Positions 8,401 to 17,694 are shown, counted from the first letter of the stretch. The stretch: 64,000 nucleotides of DNA from Bradyrhizobium sp. OK095 (GCF_900109945.1 NZ_FOBX01000012.1:1-64000); one strand, 5' to 3'. Notes: generated by a model from the letters alone, not told the origin. A program made the numbers and translations.

Positions 8401-10224
8401 TTAGGCAACAGCCGTCTCGGCCTCTGTCTCATATTCCGAGCGCCGAATTTTCAAAGCTTTGCCGATCGCGCGCCGGGCGTCCTGCATGGCTTCATAGAAA
8501 TTGTCCGCAGCAAGGCTCAAGCTTTCGGGTTCAAGCGCCTTGCCCATTGCTTCTTCGTCCCATTCCTTATTCAAGCGTTTCGCCAAAGCAAAAACTACGG
8601 CGAGTCCCGCTCTTTGGATCATCGAGTTTCGTGAGTGAGAGACGGCAAGACGCTTCATGATGTCGACGTCGCCGGCATGCGCATATTCTTGCTCCAACTG
8701 TTCGCGCATCAAATCGACAGCTGGGTATCGCATGTTGATGAAGAGTTCGCCGGTCTTGGCGTAGTATCTGGCCGCGCGTCCTCTCAAATTCTTGGCTTCG
8801 ATCTCTTCCTCGTCGTCCAACGGAATCAGGCTCGGAGCGCGTTCGAGGTTCTGCGCCATACGAGCTAACTGTGCACCGGACTGCATCACAGTGAGGTCGG
8901 CGCTGTTCTGTCGACGGTCACGACCCTCGGATTGCCCGCTGGATCGAACAGGTGCCATTCCGCCACCGGGGCCGGCCCCAACGGTTATGTCTCCATCAGC
9001 AACCACCCTGGGACTCTGAGCTTTTACGCGAAGTTTGTTCAACAACTCTTGTAACCTCTTGCGAATCTCTTCGTTCGAATCACCGGTGTTTGGTGCCAAG
9101 GAGTGAATCAGGTCGATGAGCCAGGCCGGACGATTTTCGAGCACCTGAACAGCAAAATCTGCGGCCTCAACCTGATCTTGCTCACCGTCAACGTATCTTA
9201 GGAATTGCCGATATCCCTCGGGACGAAGTCGTGCGTCGTCAGGTAATTCGATATGGACGGAGATATGTTTGGCGCCGAAGGGAATGCCAAATGTCGGAGC
9301 TTCAATTGTCCAAGCTCGTCCCGTTAGCACGGCATACATCTCGTCACGGAATACCACTGCTGCGGTACTTACGGCGGAGGCGATTGCTCCGCTAATCGAT
9401 TTGTTGTGCGACGTGTCTTTAAACGCCTCGTCGTAAATGTAATGCAGCTTTATTCCATTGGAGAGCGATACTGTCTCAGCTCGCGTAAAGGCCGCCTTGG
9501 TTTCGCGAGCCGGCATCGTCTCGAACTTCCGCGAGCCGGGACCACGGGCATGCGTCCCCTCATCCAGCCGAATTTCAACACCAGGAGGGAGCCGATAGAA
9601 ACGATGATAAAGGTATGTCGCGAGCCAAAACTTTGGCTGCTTCGGATCTCCATCATAGGGGTCTGATACCGTGTCTTGGTCAGGCCGATTTCCGAGCAAG
9701 ACAACTTCGGTCCAATCAGAGGTCAAGAGCCGATCGCCTTCGGCTCGGACCTGCTCCGTCACGTCAACTACATCTCCGAGTTCTTCCCCGTTCGTGTTGC
9801 GCCGCTTTAGGCGACCGTAAACGCCGTCGCGCTCGCAGAGGATGACCTCGTGAACCGAGCCCGCCTTGCAGGAACGGTATCGTATCCCGTGGCGGTTCGA
9901 TGGAAGCGAGGCGACCTTCGCGCCCATGCCGAAATTCTTGTCGAGACCCTTCTGCTTTCCAATTGACGCGGCCAGGTTCGTCATTCGGGATAGCTCATCG
10001 TCATCCATCCCGAGGCCGGTGTTCCAAATCGTTAATTTAGGAACGCCATGGACTCTTGTTGCCGAGAACTCTACGCGGCGATCGTTGGGCTCAGCTTCCG
10101 CGGCGGCCTCGATCGCGTTCTTTGTGAGTTCCCGTATCATCATGACCTTGGGGCAGCGTTCAATCGTGCTGCTGACGAGGAAAGCTTGATCATCCACTCG
10201 CAGCGCAGAAACGTCCGTTGTCAT
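8401..10224 (-). CDS. GHKL-type (Hsp90-like) ATPase
   Basis: The protein of 607 residues has the Bergerat ATP-binding fold. The N box is at residues 31-40 (RELTKNAIEA, Asn36), the G1 box at 68-74 (NTGLGMD), and a lid/G2 region at 97-105 (NFGMGAKVA). A long C-terminal region with a predicted helical end (ending EYETEAETAVA) is not recognised. I chose the ATG at 10224 because GGAAGGGA lies just upstream. Earlier starts up to 10350 would overlap the preceding gene and have no binding site. Such stand-alone GHKL proteins occur in MutL, Hsp90, MORC and several defence systems. Here it lies between a DGQHR gene and a small unknown gene. Confidence 0.8.
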   Translation of the reverse strand: MTTDVSALRVDDQAFLVSSTIERCPKVMMIRELTKNAIEAAAEAEPNDRRVEFSATRVHGVPKLTIWNTGLGMDDDELSRMTNLAASIGKQKGLDKNFGMGAKVASLPSNRHGIRYRSCKAGSVHEVILCERDGVYGRLKRRNTNGEELGDVVDVTEQVRAEGDRLLTSDWTEVVLLGNRPDQDTVSDPYDGDPKQPKFWLATYLYHRFYRLPPGVEIRLDEGTHARGPGSRKFETMPARETKAAFTRAETVSLSNGIKLHYIYDEAFKDTSHNKSISGAIASAVSTAAVVFRDEMYAVLTGRAWTIEAPTFGIPFGAKHISVHIELPDDARLRPEGYRQFLRYVDGEQDQVEAADFAVQVLENRPAWLIDLIHSLAPNTGDSNEEIRKRLQELLNKLRVKAQSPRVVADGDITVGAGPGGGMAPVRSSGQSEGRDRRQNSADLTVMQSGAQLARMAQNLERAPSLIPLDDEEEIEAKNLRGRAARYYAKTGELFINMRYPAVDLMREQLEQEYAHAGDVDIMKRLAVSHSRNSMIQRAGLAVVFALAKRLNKEWDEEAMGKALEPESLSLAADNFYEAMQDARRAIGKALKIRRSEYETEAETAVA

Positions 10225-10316
10225 GCTCTGTCCCTTCCATTCCGAAAAGCGCGCACTGAAATCGACTATGGTAGTCATAGAGACAAGGCCCCGGGTCTCA
10301 CCGGGGCTAATCCGAG

Positions 10317-11768
10317 TTATTCGAAACGGCTGGGAAGCTTCACTTGCCAACGAATCATGTCGGCCAATAGCGGGTAGATATCGTTGTGCTTTGCTCCAAA
10401 GCGCATAAAGCCGGCTTGCTCGCTACCCACGTCCCGGTTGGCGACATCGTCAGGCGGAAGATACTTGTCGAGACCGTTGAAGCGCTCATGCTTACGATCC
10501 TCGGGATTCAAGCCGTAGTAATACCAAACTGGATTGCCGTGCGAAAAGTCAATTGCGTTGAGGCCGTCGAGAAACTTGTCGAACAATTCACTTGCGCGTT
10601 CGGGCTTGCGGTTGCTGAAATTTAAGTCGTAAGTGATCTTCGCGAGCGCCTTCAGAACAACCGGTTGTGCTGCTACGGTGTTTTCCTTTGCACGATCGCC
10701 GCCGAAGTGAGGGATCTCAATAATGCGCTCCCAAAGTTTTAAAACGTCCGCTTCGCGCGGCTCAATCACGGCCGGCGTCGCGCCGGAAATATTGCCCTTG
10801 TTTAGGAAAGCAATCGCATTAATCGCCACGACGTCCTTCAGCATGAGCGCTCCAGTGTCCTCCGACCAATCCCTGGGCTCTTTCTCGGAAATCTGAATAG
10901 CGAGATCACCGGCCAAGCGGTTCTTGATGAACGCAGTGACAGGGTTCGAACTGTCGAACTGATGGGCTAGAGAAGGATCGACCTTCTTTCCTAGGCGATT
11001 CAAATCGTGAAAGAGCTGACGTTCTTGAGTGACATCGAGACCCAGATGAACCTCGACCGAAAGGGTGGCATAGGAGCGCGCGGCGTCGTACGCCTCATTC
11101 CAGGCGACCATCTCATCTTCGGTCACCTCGGTGCCTTTGGCGGGATAAAGAACGGCCGACTTCGCCGGATAGCGCCCGGTGGCTCTCACAACTTCAAGAA
11201 ACTCCATCGTCAAATCCGCACCCTTGCGACGGTGCTGTCCATCGACAACCCAGAGGGTATGGCGCTCCGAGAGATAGACTTTGAAGGCTGCGGTCTCGCC
11301 TCCGACTGTTTCGAGTCTTACGCCGCGAATGCCACCATTGCCGGTGCCGCCAAGGGGGATATTGCGGATATTGCAGACAAGCGGCTGGATCGAGAAGTAA
11401 GGTTGCTCGCCAAGTGCGTGGAGAATGTTGTCGAAGACCTCAAGTGCGGGCTTGTCTGTCACTTCTCGCTTTAGCTTAGCCGCTGAGATCAGGCCTTTGA
11501 GCATGTAGCTAGCGAGCTTTTTCGCGTGGTTCGGATCAAGTGACCGCTGCGCTACCGGACCAAGCTCGCGGTCGTTGGCGACATCGGAGATGTCCTTAAA
11601 CTTCCGGAAGGGGACTGACATCGTGAAAACGCGATGACCCAGGTTGTGCCCGATGAAAACATTGTAGGGGACCTCGTTCACGTCGCCGGTCTCGACCAAT
11701 GAATCGAGGGAATCCAGTTCCTGCTTAGTCTGTAGGGGGGTGGGGAGAGCGCCTGTGCGGGCAAACAT
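10317..11768 (-). CDS. DGQHR-domain protein (DndB/DptB-related fold)
   Basis: The 483-residue protein contains the hallmark VDGQHR at about residues 175-180 and the following helix RKGADLTMEFLEV. The downstream element FHDLNRLGKKVDPSLAHQF is also typical of the DGQHR family. DndB/DptB of phosphorothioate systems and many defence-island proteins belong to this family, and some repress their own operons. No dndCDE genes are present, so the Dnd label is not justified. The start at 11768 has GAGAGGA upstream. The earlier ATG at 11819 lies inside the promoter. It is the first gene of a three-gene leftward operon. Confidence 0.8.
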   Translation of the reverse strand: MFARTGALPTPLQTKQELDSLDSLVETGDVNEVPYNVFIGHNLGHRVFTMSVPFRKFKDISDVANDRELGPVAQRSLDPNHAKKLASYMLKGLISAAKLKREVTDKPALEVFDNILHALGEQPYFSIQPLVCNIRNIPLGGTGNGGIRGVRLETVGGETAAFKVYLSERHTLWVVDGQHRRKGADLTMEFLEVVRATGRYPAKSAVLYPAKGTEVTEDEMVAWNEAYDAARSYATLSVEVHLGLDVTQERQLFHDLNRLGKKVDPSLAHQFDSSNPVTAFIKNRLAGDLAIQISEKEPRDWSEDTGALMLKDVVAINAIAFLNKGNISGATPAVIEPREADVLKLWERIIEIPHFGGDRAKENTVAAQPVVLKALAKITYDLNFSNRKPERASELFDKFLDGLNAIDFSHGNPVWYYYGLNPEDRKHERFNGLDKYLPPDDVANRDVGSEQAGFMRFGAKHNDIYPLLADMIRWQVKLPSRFE

Positions 11769-11801
11769 TGGATCAATCCTCTCGATTAAAACTGAGTGCC
11801 A

Positions 11802-11829
11802 TAAATATCCCTGGGACATTTTTTGTCAA
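11802..11829 (-). promoter_or_regulatory. sigma-70-type promoter for the DGQHR operon
   Basis: On the minus strand a perfect TTGACA (11829-11824) is followed after 16 bases by TATTTA (11807-11802). The predicted transcript start is a short distance before the ribosome binding site and ATG at 11768. This is one of the best consensus promoters in the window. Confidence 0.6.
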
Positions 11830-12012
11830 TACCAGGATGAAATAAATCCATGGCCTGGGTTAAAATATAAGCGTCCCCGGCCTATGCGGAAGTTTTACTC
11901 GGAATAATCTCCTCGGAAGGTGCTGGGGCCGATGTTCGCCTAAGAGGCGTGTAACGGCAAGTTTCAACTTCCCTGGGTCGGCTTGTATCCGCGACACTAT
12001 CCACAGTGACCT

Positions 12013-12436
12013 ATGGCAGGATCCAAACTTTCCAGCGCGGGAAGTCTATTCGGTGACGCGGGCGGTAATATTTCCGATCATGCACGGGGCGGCGATGATA
12101 CGTTGTCAGCCCATGTGCTCGCCTCCGCTATCACGGTTGGCGAGACTTTCATCCTGAATATGTACGGCGATGCTGGCGGTGATATCTCGGCGTGGGCTAT
12201 TGCCGGCGATGACGCCCTTAATCTCGAATTGCCCCGACCTTTACGCCCGGGTTGAAAGTGAATGCCTACGGCGATGCCGGCGTGTCCGGTCACGCCGGCG
12301 GCAACCTAATCAATCGCGCGGCGGGGGGCAGCGACACGATCGCTGTCCACGTCGGTCCGGACAGTAATGTAGTCTTCTTTGGCGACGCGGGCGGTAGCTT
12401 GCTCGGGCATACCCGCGGCGGCGATGACAGCTTGCC
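12013..12436 (+). pseudogene. Gly/Asp repeat protein (RTX-like) remnant
   Basis: The translation contains four copies of a unit with FGDAGG or YGDAGG, a variable segment and GGDD or GDD: near residues 13, 51 and, after a frame change, twice more. Such Gly-Asp repeats resemble calcium-binding beta-roll or similar surface proteins. The frame must change near 12225-12240, where one frame ends PRPLRPG and another continues FTPGLKVNAYGDAG. At about 12436 the sequence passes into an IS-type remnant. About 140 residues remain; it is probably a decayed fragment of a larger gene. Confidence 0.5.
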
Positions 12437-12659
12437 GAGCTGCACGACCGCATGATGGTCGGCGTGCGCGCCGGCCGTATCGAGCTTGACGAGAATTGGG
12501 GATACGTCGGTAAAAAGCAGAAGCGCGTTGCCATGAAATCAACCATAAGGGCGATCAGTGCACGTTCGTCGCTTTACCAGCCGCGCAATCATCAGTTACC
12601 GCACCGGCAAGATCTCCAAATACATAGAGAGCAAATCGCCGGCCCACCTACAAGTGTAA
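12437..12659 (+). mobile_element. IS1-like transposase remnant
   Basis: The segment reads RAGRIELDENWGYVGKKQKRV, the DDE-type motif around the first Asp in IS1-like transposases, followed in another frame by AIISYRTGKISKYIESKSPA before TAA at 12657-12659. The middle (about 12530-12570) does not stay in frame and much of the catalytic domain is missing. No terminal inverted repeats were found. It interrupts or abuts the repeat-protein remnant. The remaining 12660-12743 shows nothing recognisable. Confidence 0.5.
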
Positions 12660-12743
12660 GCCTCCTGAGCTGGCTCTACCCCGAATAACTCCTACAGGTG
12701 ACGGAGCAGCACTTTGGCGTGCATTTGGCTGAGGTTGATGCGG

Positions 12744-15458
12744 CTAGTTCAAGGCAGCAACAAGCGGCCATAAAGCCAGCCTCATGGATGGATCTGAATT
12801 GAGTCGCTGCATATAATCCTGCACTAATGTCCGGCTCGCATCATTCGCAATCTTAAGCCGAAGCGATTCCGCAAAAACTCCAGCATCTAGGCCTCGCGGT
12901 CCTCTTGCTAAACATTGCTGCAGCAACTCGCTACAAATCCGCTTTGCAACATCATCCTCCTCACTCAGCACACGAACCAAGCGACGTCCCAAACCGGCGT
13001 AGAAGGAATCATTTCCTTCGTCGCTGAGATTGCGATCTTGCTGGTCTTTGAAATTCGCAGAAAGAGCGCCTGTCGCAATAGCGAGGTCGATCGGATCGCG
13101 CAATGAGACAGGAGAGTCGATGCCCTTTAGGAACTGCAGCATCCGGTCCTCTTGATCTAAGTCTTTCGCAAAGCGAAGCGAAGCGTATGTCCAATTATGG
13201 ACGGTAATTGCGTTAGGACTTGTCGGCTCCGGAATTGAGAATGGTGCAAGAAGTCTTGGCTTGTTGACTGCAATTGACCACATATCAAAGATCAGCTTGA
13301 GGAGCACATTCCAATGCTCGTCCACATTTTCCTCACCAAGCAATGCAACAAACTCTGCGCGACGACCTGCCAAGGCAAGCACCGGCGCATAAGCATCCGC
13401 AACACCCATTGTAGGTCGATTTGTCTTTACTGAATTGAGAACAGACTCCAATGCTTCAAGGGCTGCCGCCACGCCTACTTTCCCCGACAATGACGGGATC
13501 GCCAACAAAGCTCTGATATCTGCTGCATTGGAGCTGGTATTGAGCCGCGCCACGGAAGGCACAAGCCTCTCTACAAGAGCCTGACGGAGCTCGGCTATAA
13601 CATTTTCATCCAACAATGAACGATCGAAGCGCTCAAGATTTTGAATGAGACCGGCTGCATTCGAACGATCGCCGGCGCCGAACGTGACAATGCTATTAAC
13701 TATCCGACGGCCAAGCTCCGCATCTACATTCGCCAGAGTTACTACCTCATCAGTGAGCAGGAACTGCAGAGCGGGCCTCACCACAGGCCACAACTGGGTC
13801 TCGGGCTTTAGGGCGGCAAGTAGGCTCAGCGTTTCGTCGACCAGCTCACGTGCTTGGTCTCTGGAGAACATGTCAACCGTGAGACAGGCCAGCTCAAAGG
13901 CATTCGCATGCAAATTCCAATGAGCCTGCAATCGAAGGCGCGTCACGACAGCTGAATGAATTGAGGCGACGTTATCGCGGCAAAACTCTGGCCTACCTTT
14001 CGCCAAGCGGCACAACGCGTCAAGCCCAGCTAGCGCGAGGTTCCTGTTGGAAGAAAACGATGTGCTCCCGTTGCCCGCCTGCGCTGAAAGGAATTCGACA
14101 ACGACGCGCACCACTTGCCGTCGATCTTGCGGGATCTTCTCCGCCCACCTCGTAAGCAAAGAAATGGCCGACCGATGTCGCTCAACTGACATTCCCTGAT
14201 GTCTTCCGCAAAGCGAAATGACCAGTTCAACCGCTCCGTCATCCACAAACCTTGCGACCAATCTTTCCGACCATTTAATGTCATCAACATGAGAGCGATC
14301 CGCGGCCTGAATCAAAAGGTGCACAGCCAGCTGAAAGTCAGCAGGATGGCCTCTGTGAGGCTCGGTCTCCTCCGCCATAAGAAGAAGTACTTGTGCAAAC
14401 GCCCCCATAGTATCCCGGGACTCAGTTGAGAGTCCCAAAGCGATCTGGCGACGCAACACTGCCCAGCATCGTCTCCAGGCGCTGTGGCGATTGCGAGACC
14501 CTGCCGTCGCAACGGTCAGCCAATTGAGCTGATGCGATTCGTGGCTGAGTGGCGGTTTTAGTAGCGTCGTCCGATTTTCGGTGAACTTCAAAGCCAATGA
14601 GTCAACGCTCAGCGCCGCGGAAAGCGCATCGAAGGGGGCATTGAGCTTAAGCAACGGCCGCATCTCAAGCGAGCTACTCTCAAGACTGTCCTGCAAAAGC
14701 GCAAAGGCCGCTTCCGGACCGGTGTTGACACGCACCGCCGCCGCGATCGATTGGTCAACAACATCAGCTAATTGCTCAGAAAGCTCTCGCCAGTCTTCCC
14801 TAGCTTCACCGCCCAGTCTGTCTCGGCATATCCGATACAGGTCCTCAGCAGCTCTCCAAGCATCCGCATCGGCACAGAGGTCACCAATGTGCTTCAAGAG
14901 AAGCACGGCAAGTGGTGGATACAAATTGCTGACTCGAACAATAGCGGTCGATGGAAGCTCCGACCATTCTGCCTTGCCAGTGAAGCAAGCTGAGCCGCTA
15001 CGTAGTAGATCGAGCAACGCCTCACAAGCTTGGTCGTTGAAGGGCGCCCTGAATTCACGCTGATCGAATCCAAAATCTCGAGTGCCCAATTGAAGAGCTC
15101 GCTCGAGAGATCGTGCTTTCTGCAGCTGCTCAGGGCTCGCACCATCCTCTGGTGGGAACCCATCCCCATCCGCTTGCCAAACGATATCTTGAATAGCACG
15201 TTGAAGGTAACCGGCGAGTTTTCCTTCAGTTTTTCGAGGTCGGACGATCCAACCATCAAGCCCCGGTTTGTTCGGTATCTCGCGTTCTTCAAATAATCCA
15301 TCGAATGAGATCTGTCCTTCGCTTACTTCGTCCACTAACAAACGGATCAAATCGCGCAAGTTGTTAGCTGGCAAGAAGTGCCGAAGCGAAACCCAGCCAA
15401 GCACATTGGCACGTAGTTGGCTTTGGAACGATGATGGCGTTTGGCTCACGCTTGTCAT
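12744..15458 (-). CDS. large unrecognised helical protein paired with nitrilase-like gene
   Basis: A 904-residue protein, beginning MTSVSQTPSSFQSQLRANVL and ending PLVAALN, is almost entirely helix-forming sequence with repeated Leu/Ala-rich segments. It looks like an alpha-solenoid or helical scaffold. No Walker motif, transmembrane segment or nuclease motif was seen. Its ATG is 9 bases after the stop of the nitrilase-like gene, so the two are cotranscribed and probably act together. Base composition is clearly less GC-rich than the core genes to the right. I do not recognise the family. A role as sensor or scaffold for the adjacent enzyme is inference. Confidence 0.75.
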   Translation of the reverse strand: MTSVSQTPSSFQSQLRANVLGWVSLRHFLPANNLRDLIRLLVDEVSEGQISFDGLFEEREIPNKPGLDGWIVRPRKTEGKLAGYLQRAIQDIVWQADGDGFPPEDGASPEQLQKARSLERALQLGTRDFGFDQREFRAPFNDQACEALLDLLRSGSACFTGKAEWSELPSTAIVRVSNLYPPLAVLLLKHIGDLCADADAWRAAEDLYRICRDRLGGEAREDWRELSEQLADVVDQSIAAAVRVNTGPEAAFALLQDSLESSSLEMRPLLKLNAPFDALSAALSVDSLALKFTENRTTLLKPPLSHESHQLNWLTVATAGSRNRHSAWRRCWAVLRRQIALGLSTESRDTMGAFAQVLLLMAEETEPHRGHPADFQLAVHLLIQAADRSHVDDIKWSERLVARFVDDGAVELVISLCGRHQGMSVERHRSAISLLTRWAEKIPQDRRQVVRVVVEFLSAQAGNGSTSFSSNRNLALAGLDALCRLAKGRPEFCRDNVASIHSAVVTRLRLQAHWNLHANAFELACLTVDMFSRDQARELVDETLSLLAALKPETQLWPVVRPALQFLLTDEVVTLANVDAELGRRIVNSIVTFGAGDRSNAAGLIQNLERFDRSLLDENVIAELRQALVERLVPSVARLNTSSNAADIRALLAIPSLSGKVGVAAALEALESVLNSVKTNRPTMGVADAYAPVLALAGRRAEFVALLGEENVDEHWNVLLKLIFDMWSIAVNKPRLLAPFSIPEPTSPNAITVHNWTYASLRFAKDLDQEDRMLQFLKGIDSPVSLRDPIDLAIATGALSANFKDQQDRNLSDEGNDSFYAGLGRRLVRVLSEEDDVAKRICSELLQQCLARGPRGLDAGVFAESLRLKIANDASRTLVQDYMQRLNSDPSMRLALWPLVAALN

Positions 15459-15467
15459 GACCGATCT

Positions 15468-16760
15468 CTATGAACTTGAAGCATTAGCGGGTTGCCGGAC
15501 ATCAACGTAGTGGAGTTTGATGTCGCGCAGACCCACAGTTGCGCCCCACGGAGGAGAATGGCGAGGCAATCGATGAACGGTCATGCGGAGCACTCTTGCG
15601 CGGGGCGGCTCCATGTCACGAGGACTGAGTTGCGCAATGTAACCGCGCACGCTTCGTCCTGGAGAAATCTCGTTGGCGGGCAACGACCATCCATTGTCTA
15701 TATCGTTGTGGCTCTTACCGTAAGTCGACAGCTCTAGAAAATCTGGATTTATATCCAGGGGGGCCTTTACGGGTAAGAACATCCCAGAAAGCCCTCCTAC
15801 TTCATTCGATGCGATTTGTCGTTCAGTCCCAAGCGACCAAAAATTTGCAAGAACGAACGCTGCGTGAGCGTGGCGTTGACAGCTCGGATCCTTTGCAGTG
15901 CGAACGAAAGAGTCACGGAATTGCTGATGCCACATCCTGCTTGCAATCATTCCATGGCCCGTATTCTCCGACTGTGGCGTGCAGGTCGCAACAGAAACGA
16001 TATCGACATAGTCCGGAATCGCTTGATCGAAGCACGAACTCTTGCTGTTCACTGCGTCGATCGGCAAATGCCCAGGCCGATCACTGTCTAGCTGAAGGGC
16101 ATCAGAACAGATGAGCGGCTGCATTGTTATGCTCAATAGATTGGGATCACTCGGTGTCAGCCTAACAAGGCTGACCAAGTTTCCCTGGGCCATATCCCGC
16201 TCGGGAAGCGCGCCCGCTTCCATTTTAGATCTAACCATTTTAGGATGGAGGCATATTCTTAGCTTTGATCCAACATCGATAGTGAAGAGGCACGCTAAAT
16301 TGAAGCGCTTCCCATCATGTTGCCGCGCGATCCAGGATACGACGCCGTCAAGATCTTCGAGCTCGACAGACGAAATCGAGCGAAGTTGAGCCAAAAGGTT
16401 CAAGATCGCAGCCTTGTCGAACAGGTGTCCATCGTTATGGTCGGGTCGTAAACCGACGTGTATGCATCCCATCCGATCTAGGCGGGAAAGCACGCCGACC
16501 GCTCTGATAAAATCAGCGACCGGCAAAAAAGCTTCTGGAAACGTAACCAGGTCGAAGCGGTCAAACAGAGGCACGTTGGGCCTAAGGTCGCTAATCGGAG
16601 CATCTTCCGAGGTAAGCAAAGCGGTGATAACCGAGTCAAATAAACCGCCGTGGTTAGCGGGCTCGATGAACGACGGCTCTACTATAACAACTCGATAGTC
16701 TTTCTCGGTTCTTTCGATGGTCCAATCAAACAACTGACCAGTCATTTCAGCTTGCTGCAA
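15468..16760 (-). CDS. nitrilase-like (CN hydrolase superfamily) protein
   Basis: This 430-residue protein shows the three catalytic positions of nitrilase-fold amidases. Glu76 sits in DLVTFPEAFLP, Lys174 in ICLHPKMVRSK and Cys218 in QPLICSDAL, each after a beta strand as in the family. Family members usually have about 250-350 residues, so the C-terminal 150 are extra. The start is uncertain: TTG at 16760 follows GAGGGTGGA closely, and ATG at 16745 is possible. The gene directly precedes the 904-residue gene (9 bases). Nitrilase domains occur in defence reverse transcriptases of the UG1 type, but here there is no reverse transcriptase. Substrate unknown. Confidence 0.6.
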   Translation of the reverse strand: MQQAEMTGQLFDWTIERTEKDYRVVIVEPSFIEPANHGGLFDSVITALLTSEDAPISDLRPNVPLFDRFDLVTFPEAFLPVADFIRAVGVLSRLDRMGCIHVGLRPDHNDGHLFDKAAILNLLAQLRSISSVELEDLDGVVSWIARQHDGKRFNLACLFTIDVGSKLRICLHPKMVRSKMEAGALPERDMAQGNLVSLVRLTPSDPNLLSITMQPLICSDALQLDSDRPGHLPIDAVNSKSSCFDQAIPDYVDIVSVATCTPQSENTGHGMIASRMWHQQFRDSFVRTAKDPSCQRHAHAAFVLANFWSLGTERQIASNEVGGLSGMFLPVKAPLDINPDFLELSTYGKSHNDIDNGWSLPANEISPGRSVRGYIAQLSPRDMEPPRARVLRMTVHRLPRHSPPWGATVGLRDIKLHYVDVRQPANASSS

Positions 16761-16818
16761 ACGTCCACCCTCTAGCGCCTGATCTTGGATATTAGTTTAC
16801 GATCATTGGAAGTCGCGC

Positions 16819-17200
16819 CTAAATTCTATCGATGTGATCGACCGCAAAGACCTGGTAGTATTGACCCGGCGCCGTCTGCGTAAGCACAATCTCCAATGCG
16901 ACGATTTCTGCATAGCCCTTAGCTTCGTCGCCGACATTGATGAGGTCAACAACAGTCAGTCCCTTGCCCGTATCAAAGTTCGAGGCCGGCGCTCCCGGAA
17001 TGCGGATCAGGCCATGCATCGGCAGCCCTCGGGCCAACAAATTTAGAGTTCTTCGGAACGGGCGGACCGTTCCATTCTAGGCACCAAATCTCAATATCTA
17101 AGCACCGTCCCGTTTCCATCGCAGCGGACATATAGATCCACGTCCGCTTTGCAGCCCAACTGCGTGTGTGTCGGGCCACGTCTTTCGGCCTATCGGTCAT
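16819..17200 (-). pseudogene. unknown small gene with a frameshift
   Basis: From ATG 17200 the frame reads MTDRPKDVARHTRSWAAKRT and CLDIEIWCLEWNGPP; after about 17060 the likely continuation is in the next frame, LLARGLPMHGLIRIPGAP, then a beta-rich end with QYYQVFAVDHIDRI stopping at 16819. Joined, it would be about 125 residues. It is 58 bases before the nitrilase-like gene on the same strand and could once have been its first operon partner. No family is recognised. The 17201-17459 stretch before the tRNA holds only an unsupported plus-strand frame. Confidence 0.4.
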
Positions 17201-17459
17201 TGAGCTGCGCTATCGAAATTTGGGTACTGCCTCTGATAGCGGCCTCAGGCAAGCTGGGTCACCGCCTAAAGAGCTTCCCCACGAGTCTCGGAAATTCCGC
17301 GTCGTTACTTGGTTGTTGGCGGCCGAAGGACCGAGCGTTGACGCCGGCATAGGTCTCACCGTAAAGAGCACTCAGCAACCACATTGGGTAGTAAAGCGGT
17401 AGTAGTGTCCTCTATTTGTTCACTTCGCGCTGCTGCTAACCTCTTGAAATCGTTGCTCG

Positions 17460-17549
17460 GGAAGGGTGGCCGAGTGGTTTAAGGCACCGGTCTTGAAAAC
17501 CGGCGTGCCCGCAAGGGTACCGTGGGTTCGAATCCCACCCCTTCCGCCA
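17460..17549 (+). tRNA. tRNA-Ser (anticodon UGA)
   Basis: The 7-bp acceptor stem GGAAGGG/CCCTTCC, the class II long variable arm (GTGCCCGCAAGGGTAC), the T loop TTCGAAT with arms GTGGG/CCCAC, the anticodon stem CCGGT/ACCGG with loop CTTGAAA, a G discriminator base and encoded CCA are all present. The anticodon TGA reads UCN serine codons. It marks the border between the accessory region and the core-like region, a position where integrases often insert. No second copy of its 3' end was seen in the window. Confidence 0.95.
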
Positions 17550-17694
17550 TATCCATTTGAATTATCTGGGCTATTTAGTGTTCTTGAGGTTCGGTCCCCG
17601 GATTGACCTCTAGGTCGGCTCGGACGTCGGCGGCCTTCCGCGTAAGCCTCCTGAAATCGAAAAACTTCGCCGGTGCGGAATTATCGCCTCAGCG

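Noticed and set aside
10225..10350. Longer GHKL protein starting at 10350
   Set aside because: It overlaps the DGQHR gene and has no ribosome binding site, whereas ATG 10224 has GGAAGGGA.
10317..11768. Calling the DGQHR gene dndB and inferring a phosphorothioate system
   Set aside because: No dndC, dndD, dndE or dptFGH homologues are present in the window; only the DGQHR family assignment is safe.
12013..12436. Intact RTX toxin gene
   Set aside because: Only four degenerate repeats, a frame break, and no secretion genes nearby.
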